64,000 nucleotides of DNA from Psilocybe azurescens (Eukaryota > Basidiomycota > Agaricomycetes > Agaricales > Agrocybaceae). The DNA lies in assembly GCA_023853785.1 (NCBI GenBank), contig JAJIRX010000648.1, positions 62,001 through 126,000 of the forward strand, in the 5' to 3' direction. The notes beneath the pieces were generated by a model that had not been told where the DNA came from, searched no databases, and saw only the letters and a program-made list of their open reading frames with translations. Both the position numbers and the translations under genes were made by a program. Below are positions 57,101 through 64,000 of the stretch, piece by piece (positions within the stretch are counted from its first letter, which is position 1; each line of letters starts with the position of its first letter).

Positions 57101-59524
57101 CCCCCGGACGCGTGAACCCTGCAGGCTGCTCCTCCCAGACGGGGAGTATCGTAACTTCGTAAATTTGTAACTGCATGTCAGCCATTTTGTGGTCCGAGTC
57201 TGGATCAGTCAATCCATCCGACTTCAAGGGATCATCATCATCAACACTTGAACATCCATCATGCGCCGATCATACATCATCATCTTTGCATGGCTTTGCC
57301 GCCATCGCCATCGCTCAACTCAAGCCTGAATGAACCCTGATCAAGGTCAGCAAGCAAACAAGAAATAAGTTACACCCGAGTCGCGTCGGAGGGCTTCTGG
57401 ACCCGAGCTCGTGTGTGTGTTTTTCGTTCTCCTTTTTCCTTTTTGTTCGTTCGTTCCTTTTTTGTGTTTTTTTTTTGGTCCGAATGGCTTGGCGGTGTGG
57501 GTCATTGGGATGATCAAAAGATGGGTTATCAATAATATTAATACAGTACTTGTTGTGGTCCGTATTGGATGCCTGCGGTTGGTTAAGGTTCCTTGAACGA
57601 CGCGCGTGCGGCTCCGCCGAAGTCGCGCTAGTTTCGCTGTGTAAAAAAAAGCAGGACCTGCACCAACACGATGCGGAGACGTACAATATCAGACTTGCTT
57701 GTACTTGCTAAGCATTTTAGACTGGTCCGCTTGGGACCTTAGTGGGTGTGTAAGTGTGTTTTATCTAATTTCCTCAGGATTTGCTCTCAATTTTCGTGCT
57801 TGCTGTCGAATAAGCTTCCCGATATAGAGTTGTGGTTATCTCCATGCGTTAAAGTTTACCGCGAATACCTATGTCGCTCGCACTTCTCGTCCCTGCAGAC
57901 CGCAACTCGCGAGCCTCGACGTGCATTTCGTCTGAATTTGCATGACAAACAACCATAAAAATATGTACAACTTCATCCAAGTACGCAGTGTTTGTAAAAC
58001 TGACCAACTTAAGGTCTCGGTCAGATTTTTAAGTAATTGTAATCATACATACCTTTTTGTTTCTGAAGAAATTTCATCTTTTGACGTTGATGTGATGGTA
58101 TGTAAATTGTAATGTAGCGGGTTCTTTTCTTGACATTAGAACAAAGGCGATCTGGAGAATTGTGTTTGCCTTGAAAACGGCATTGCGTAAAGGATGGTTA
58201 TTTTAAATTATAGCGTTATGAAGGGACTTAATTTGGCGAGTAGGGTTGTATAAGTATAACTTCTATATAACTTCCGAGGAACAGCCTGACCTTGGGGATG
58301 ATCACGGGTATAGCATACGGAGGACGAGTTTCTGGCTTGTGTAGTCGGAAATGGCGAGTATGGGAGCTTGTAGGCTTGGGTTTGGGTATTTTGGATGTGG
58401 TTTGATCCTCGGTAGATTGATTTGAGTAGCGATAACTTAGGGTGGTTGAGCAAGATACTTTGTCGCTCATGGGTCGTGGGTCGTGAGCCAGCAACGGAGG
58501 GAGGATATGTCATCTCCGAAACCGAACGCGCGGTTTGGGTCAGTTTGTAAGTAGATCAATTTGGAAAGAGATACAGCCATGCATGGCGAACGCCGGTGAT
58601 AGTGATATCAATTATCCTAACTGCATGACTTTTGAGGTCTCCGTCTGGATGCGTATGTTGTGGGTGACCTTTTGAAGAGATCCTACGTACATAGTCATGG
58701 TACCCTGACGGAGATAGTTTGAGCGTGGGGTGAAACTTACGTAGGGACCATATGATGCTCAAGAAGAGATTACATCTGGGAGCAGTGAGTGACTAGATAA
58801 CAGAGTTATCAAGAATGCGGGTATAATTAGTGCTGTGCCGCCATGGCAGATTCTACCCAGTGCTAGTGTTGATGTGAGGCAGCGCCTACACTGGGCGCAT
58901 GGTGTTGCGCTGAAGACCGCCTGAAGCGACGGCGAATGATACGGTTAGAGCACAACGTGGGCGAGAACGTCCATAGATAGCCAAGGATTAAATCTAACTA
59001 CGGCAGACACTGGGGATTACGGATACGGACTGTGTGCGTATCTGTACTTGTGAATTTATTTTAAAATAATACTTACACGCTCACGATGAGGTTCTTTTTC
59101 TTGGCCGCCTTCGATGATGACAGCTGCGGGTAACTGGGTTGTGACAAAAGGGAACCTGGGAGGGAGGGTGCTGGAAGAGGGCTCGGGAGGGCTGGAAAGG
59201 GAAGTGTTTCGCGAGTGGAGATGCAGTCGGGCCGCATTGCTTTTTGGAGGATAGTGTGGACCGGAGACAGCCGGGTTTGTTAGATTATGTGGTTTGGGTT
59301 GGGTTGGCTGTGGGATTTACGTCTATTCAATAAATAAATGTCTTTTGATCTGAGATCGGGTATTACCTTCACTCCGAATTACACGCCCTTTTTGTAAAAT
59401 CGTATTTTCCGCCTACCTCTTTCTTTCTTTCTACGGAGGATCCTTCTGCTGCATGGCCAACAGGTAAAAGCCAGGAACTCACCATTGCATTCTAATCCCC
59501 CCTGCCACTACAACATCCCTAGTA
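54199..59524. other. Gene-poor region, right part
   Basis: 5.3 kb without a supported gene. It contains an imperfect direct repeat of about 37 bp (54291-54327 and 54355-54391), an alternating GTACGTACG tract at 56400-56430 and a T-rich tract at 57418-57480. The last 500 bp are presumably the HSF promoter and leader. Confidence 0.4.
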
Positions 59525-62500
59525 ATGGCACATATGGACAGCTATCCGATGAACAACTCAGACTACCCTCAACGCCAACAGCACTGGCCACCCCATCTTC
59601 TCGCCCCCTCCCTTGCCCACCAAGCTCAATCTTCTTTCCCCTCCCCACCGGGCAGTGATCATGGCCAGCACTATTCTCAGTTTTTCCAGACCCAGGCCCA
59701 GGCACATGTGGCCCAGCAGCAAGCCCAGCAACAGCAGCAGCAGCAACAACAACAGACAGAGAGAACGCAGGGCGACCCTCTGAACAGAGCCACGTCTTCC
59801 CTATCCCTTAATCTATCATCGCTCTCCGTAACTTCCCCAACCAACCTCTCCCCAATCAATGGCTCGTCCGCTGTGGCGGCGGCGGGTCTTTCGCCTGCTA
59901 CTCCCATCAGTCCGTCTACCAACCCATTTGGGCATCACCATCTCCACGGCGTACATGGCCATGCACCCAACCATGGTAGCCACCCTCATAGCCACCCCCA
60001 TCATATGCAGAGTTCTCCATTCTCGTATGATCCTAATCAAGGCGCCTCCGGCCAACAGAGCCCCCATCATTATGACGACCAAGGCCCTCCTCCAGGGTCC
60101 TCCGCTGGCTATGATACCCGTCGCACACCTGCGCCATCGCGGTCGTCGTCCTCGGGCGGCTCTGCATCTCAGCTTCCTCGTAAGCGCAGTTTTTCGGCCA
60201 ACTCCAACAACTCCAATATATCCGCTGGGCCTGGGGGCGCAGGCGCAGGTGGCCCGGGCAGTTTGAGCATCAACGTAACGTGAACCCTCCACTTGTCGAG
60301 GAGGGAATGTATGATGATGAGTCGAGGGATTCGGCCATGGAGCTTGCGTCGGCCGCGTCGTATGACGATCTCGAGGTACGCACCGCGTACGGTGGCTCGA
60401 GCGCCCCTAGCTCTGTGACAGGTGGAAGTGGTGCAGGAGGGGCGGTAGCGGGGGTAATGGCAGCCCAATTGACGGCAGCGGGAGTACGAGCGGCGCCGAG
60501 GAATCGTTCGGGATCATTGGCGGTGGTGTAGGCGGGACAATGAACATCCTGGGCAAACCTATCGCGACCAACAACTTTGTCACCAAGCTCTATCAGTAAG
60601 TTTCTCTCTGCGCACCTTTTTTCTCTCTTTTTTTTTGCCCTTGCTCCGCTATTTCCTTTTTTCTCCTGTCATTTTGTTCCGTCTCTTTTTATGGACCGTT
60701 TTCCTTTTGATTTGCCTCCGCTATATTTTATATGATCCTGCACGGATTTAATTGTCCGGGGTGGTTATTTTTATGGTCTTTGCGTTCCTTGTCGATTATG
60801 ATCGAATCTTCGTTCGTAATATACATCGGCCATGCGTTTTCTTTTTGAACGTGGACGGGTTCGTCGCTCTAAATGGGGCGTGTGGAGGCCACGAGACGCG
60901 AGAAACAAAAGCAGATCGAGGCGGCTGCTTTTGTATCGAGGTCACTGGACTCTGGACATGAGTTAGATTGGGAAGTTTTGTTCCCGTCTATGGTTGTAGT
61001 GCTTTTGAATCCGTTTTACGTTTTTATTATTTTTCTGCAATTTTGGCTTTCTCTGTTTTCGGGTAGGAGTGGGGTTTCGTGGTGTTTATTGCTCTATATA
61101 TGCGCGTTTTTTCTTTCCGTTTCGTCGTTTTCCTACATGGCATGTGTTGGGACGTCCCTGGTTTCTCTTTTTTCCCTTCTCGTCATCCGCATCCGATTAG
61201 GGTAAACTCGAATGGGCGTGCAATGCGTACCGGCGGACCAAATACGTCATTACCTGGATAGCCTTCTTAGGAACCTGCCCGGCACATCGCATCACATTGA
61301 ACACCCCCATAGAGTGGGCATCGCGCTTAAGGAGGGGGAGCCTAACCTTTCTTTGGATACACTGGACTATCTATCCGCTCTGGGTGGCTGAACGCAAGGG
61401 ATGCTGCAAACCTTCGCACCATACCACTTCCTATCGACTATCGACTTTCCTTCGTTGATCGGTTTGATCCCACATTCTGGCGCCTGCAGCACGGTTCTCT
61501 GCTGCCCGTCGATGGCCGTACTAGGGATGATATGTCCTTATCGAATGACGACGACGACGATGACGACCCCACGAATATAACCGGGAATATCATGACGCCG
61601 AGACAAACAGCTAGCAGGACGTACTCGGGTTGAAGGGGCATGCTTCACGGACGGATAGAACATCATGATCCAGAGGTTTCCCATTCGCACTTCCCCAACA
61701 CGCGCCTTTATATATGCCATACCAAGGAAATGGGATTTCTGACAGAATAATGCGGTTCTACATCAATGTCGTCGGCCCTGGAATCAGAAGGACGAAAGCG
61801 AAACCACGACAAGGGACAAGCGAGCGACAATCATGGAGCGCAAATCAGTGTTCGACGTCCATGTACACGGTTGCGATGGATGATGGATGAGATGATATAT
61901 AACCCCCTTGCCTGTCCCCTTTTCTTTTTCCTTTTTCCCTTTTCCTTTCGCCTTCCTTCTCTTCCCCACAGCTGCAATAATGGCCATTTGCGGATATCGT
62001 GCCTTTTTGGTCAACAATGCGTTCACGGTGTTCCATGGGATGATCCATATCTGTCCGGGTGTTTTACTATTTCGAGAGAAAGACGAAGGGATGTAACTTC
62101 GTATAGAGGTTTCTCTGATGTTCTTGGAAAGGGTGACCGACCCCTACCTCCATATGCGTTCCTCTCGCCTCGTGAATGAACGGACAGGAAGGAAAGGAAG
62201 GAAAGCCGCAAAATCTGAATGAAGATGGACTTCTAATTCAACACATCAAAAACTACGCTCTGTCTCGATGGGACTCAGTCTCATCCCTTGATGGTTGGCT
62301 TTGGAACAGACACAAGTGTCGCACTAGCTAGCATCTCCGACAACGTGTGTCTACCTCCCCCACCTTCCCTTCCTTGGACGGTTTATCTTTATCATCAAGA
62401 ATCAAGGAAAAGCTCGCACACTCTTATTCACTATCGAAATCAAGTTTTGATTAATTGGTGGATCCAGAACACTCGCTATTTCGCTTTTCGGTCCGGTGCT

Positions 62501-64000
62501 TTTTGGAAGGGGCGTGCTCGTGCTTTTTCGTTGGTTGTATTCTCGGTGTTGGGATACGGATACGGATACAGATACGGGTATGCTATGGTCTTGTGATGGC
62601 CTGTGCTGCGTTAGCAGGGTTTCATCGTGACGATTGTGACTACGTCAATACCAACCCCCGTCGACGGATACTCGTTCGTTTCAAGGCAATGCTCGATTTA
62701 GGACAAGCGGGATAGCATTGGAACCATCCCCCTCTCTCTCTCCGAGTCGTGTTGCTTTTATGATACTTCTTCTTGCTTTGTCTTTCCAATTCGGAGCATT
62801 TTCATCCTTAACTTCTATCCCCACGAACGAGTAATGATAAATGAAACCGAAACCGTTATACCACATGCACCCACCATCCCGCGACGATACAAACCGTCCC
62901 ACCCCCACCTCATAGCCGACTTCCGGACCAAACAGCATCTATCTTTTATTCCGTCCTCACGTTCCTTGCAACCAACATGTCGCATCTGCATCTTTATCTG
63001 TCGAATAACCGCTCCTCTTTCCCTGTTCGGAGAACACGCTGCGATGCTTTTTTCCCTTCGTATGCTGGGTCGTGCGGTTGGCGGGCCGTCAACGGTCGAG
63101 CGTTTCTGCAGGCCATGTACCCTTCTCGAGTTTGAGGTCAGGTGGACATGTGTACCGGATGGCATTGGCTGGATCATCATGTTTTGTTGCCTCCTTGGTG
63201 TAGGGCATCATGCATCATAGGTGGCCAAACACATCTTTTCTATCCTACTTCGGTGTCATCGCGTGGTTTCCATGGAGATGGGCAGATATGTTCTGGCGAA
63301 ACCGCTCCTTGGTCGTATGTTTCGCTCGGGGTTTTTTGTGAAGTGAATAGATGGAAAAGAGGCTTTACGACGTGTGGCAGGTGGCGAGTTGTCGTTCTGA
63401 CGGGATGAATGGTCACTGAGATCTTTTATTTTCCTTTTGGCTCCTTTCTCTTTCTCTGTTTTCTTTCTCTTTGACTTTTCTTCTTTTTCTTTTATTTGTG
63501 CTCGTCTTTTCTTGACTGTGTTGTTTACAATGATTCTGTTGTTAATGATACTAACGTCCGCTTTTTGGCATTCCTTCTAGGATGATCAGCGATCCTAAAT
63601 CTGCACAATTCATTGCTTGGACCGAGCTTGGGACGTCCTTCGTCGTGTCCAATGTGGGCGAGTTCAGCCGGAGCATTTTAGGCTCGCATTTCAAGCACAA
63701 CAACGTACGCTTGTTTTCTTTGATCGTCGTGCGTGTTCATGAATGCTGGCTGACGCCCTCTCGCAGTTTTCAAGTTTTGTGCGGCAGCTGAATATGTATG
63801 GGTTCCATAAAATCAATAGGGTGGGTTTCGCAGCCTGTGCCTAATCTTTTGGATGATATATACTTATGGGATATCTCTTCGACAGACTCCTCGAGCACAG
63901 AGGACTTCAACGGACGCACAGACGTGGGAATTTTCGCACAGCAAGTTCCTTCGTGGTCGTCAGGATCTTCTGGACGAGATCAAGCGGAAGGCCCTGGAAC
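59525..64000 (+). CDS. HSF-type DNA-binding transcription factor, 5' part
   Basis: This is a heat-shock-factor-type regulator that continues beyond the window. The ATG at 59525 opens MAHMDSYPMNNSDYPQRQQH. The long N-terminal region has a Gln run (QAQQQQQQQQQQQ, about 59722-59757), a His-rich stretch (HHHLHGVHGHAPNHGSHPH) and Ser/Gly-rich sequence. The DNA-binding domain starts ILGKPIATNNFVTKLYQ (ending at 60595). It resumes at 63581 with MISDPKSAQFIAWTELGTSF and VVSNVGEFSRSILGSHFKHN, then FSSFVRQLNMYGFHKINR (recognition helix) and TPRAQRTSTDAQTWEFSHSK, FLRGRQDLLDEIKRKALE. The split leaves a 2,985-nt intron with good ends (CA|GTAAGT and TTCTAG|G). A G4 run at 60439-60442 needs one added G to keep the frame. 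Near 60271 either a small intron or a 5-bp duplication (AACGTAACGT) must be assumed. The trimerisation and activation domains lie outside the window. Confidence 0.83.
60596..63580 (+). other. Very long intron of the HSF-type gene
   Basis: 2,985 nt between two halves of the HSF DNA-binding domain, against 45-70 nt for nearly all other introns in this window. It is pyrimidine-rich at its 5' end (60600-60730) and 3' end (63415-63580). Interior open frames are short and unrecognised. No TIRs were found at the borders. Confidence 0.65.

Noticed and set aside
60271..60315. Frame change after SLSIN in the HSF-type protein taken as a homopolymer error
   Set aside because: No homopolymer is present. 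A 44-47 nt intron starting GTAACG, or a 5-bp AACGT duplication, explains it equally well, so it is not counted in the indel list.
1..64000. CRISPR arrays, operons, riboswitches or rRNA genes
   Set aside because: None seen. The window is eukaryotic nuclear DNA with individually transcribed, intron-rich genes.

Overview
The window looks like nuclear DNA from an Agaricomycete (mushroom-forming basidiomycete). Nearly every recognisable gene is cut by many 45-70 nt GT..AG introns. Gene spacing is uneven, and families typical of these fungi are present: FunK1-type kinases, F-box/LRR-like proteins and a multi-TM hybrid histidine kinase. No prokaryotic features, CRISPR array or operon logic is visible.

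Layout. 1-282 holds the 5' end of a leftward BAH-domain gene. It diverges from a large rightward membrane hybrid histidine kinase (1378-6270). Next come a RanBD1 (RanBP3/Yrb2-like) protein (6742-8999) and ALG5 (9583-10814). A 580-bp TIR element (10965-11544) precedes a secreted class-3 lipase (12136-13710), followed by a leftward F-box-like gene (14205-15912). 16.6-32.6 kb is an accessory region: a FunK1 relict, a FunK1 gene (18180-20767), a patatin-like phospholipase with a duplicated N-terminal module (23286-26082), NAS2/PSMD9 (26404-27206), an AidB-like acyl-CoA dehydrogenase (27276-29528, leftward) and a second, inverted and damaged FunK1 copy (30095-32638). After that come a SEP-domain gene (33370-34052, leftward), COX10 (35762-37053), a Ser-rich single-pass surface protein (37326-38964), an intron-containing tRNA-Gly(GCC) (40689-40772), a leftward secreted/membrane glycoprotein (41882-42896), and ATP4 (46721-47744, leftward) between two related F-box-like genes (44895-46403 and 48001-49434). 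About 10 kb (49.4-59.5 kb) has no gene I can support, but carries a 560-bp TIR element. The window ends inside an HSF-type transcription factor gene (59525 to beyond 64000) that is split by an apparent 2,985-nt intron.

The housekeeping genes are unrelated to each other: dolichol-linked glycosylation (ALG5), haem A synthesis (COX10), F1Fo ATP synthase (ATP4), proteasome assembly (NAS2) and Ran-dependent export. Signalling genes (histidine kinase, surface sensor candidate, HSF factor) are interspersed.

Two things matter most to a reader. First, at least ten conserved reading frames are broken by one-base length changes, almost all inside homopolymer runs. That is best explained by sequence error, so most of these genes should be read as intact. 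Second, the FunK1 copies, the modular patatin protein, the two TIR elements and the giant HSF intron are the accessory or unusual content most worth following up.
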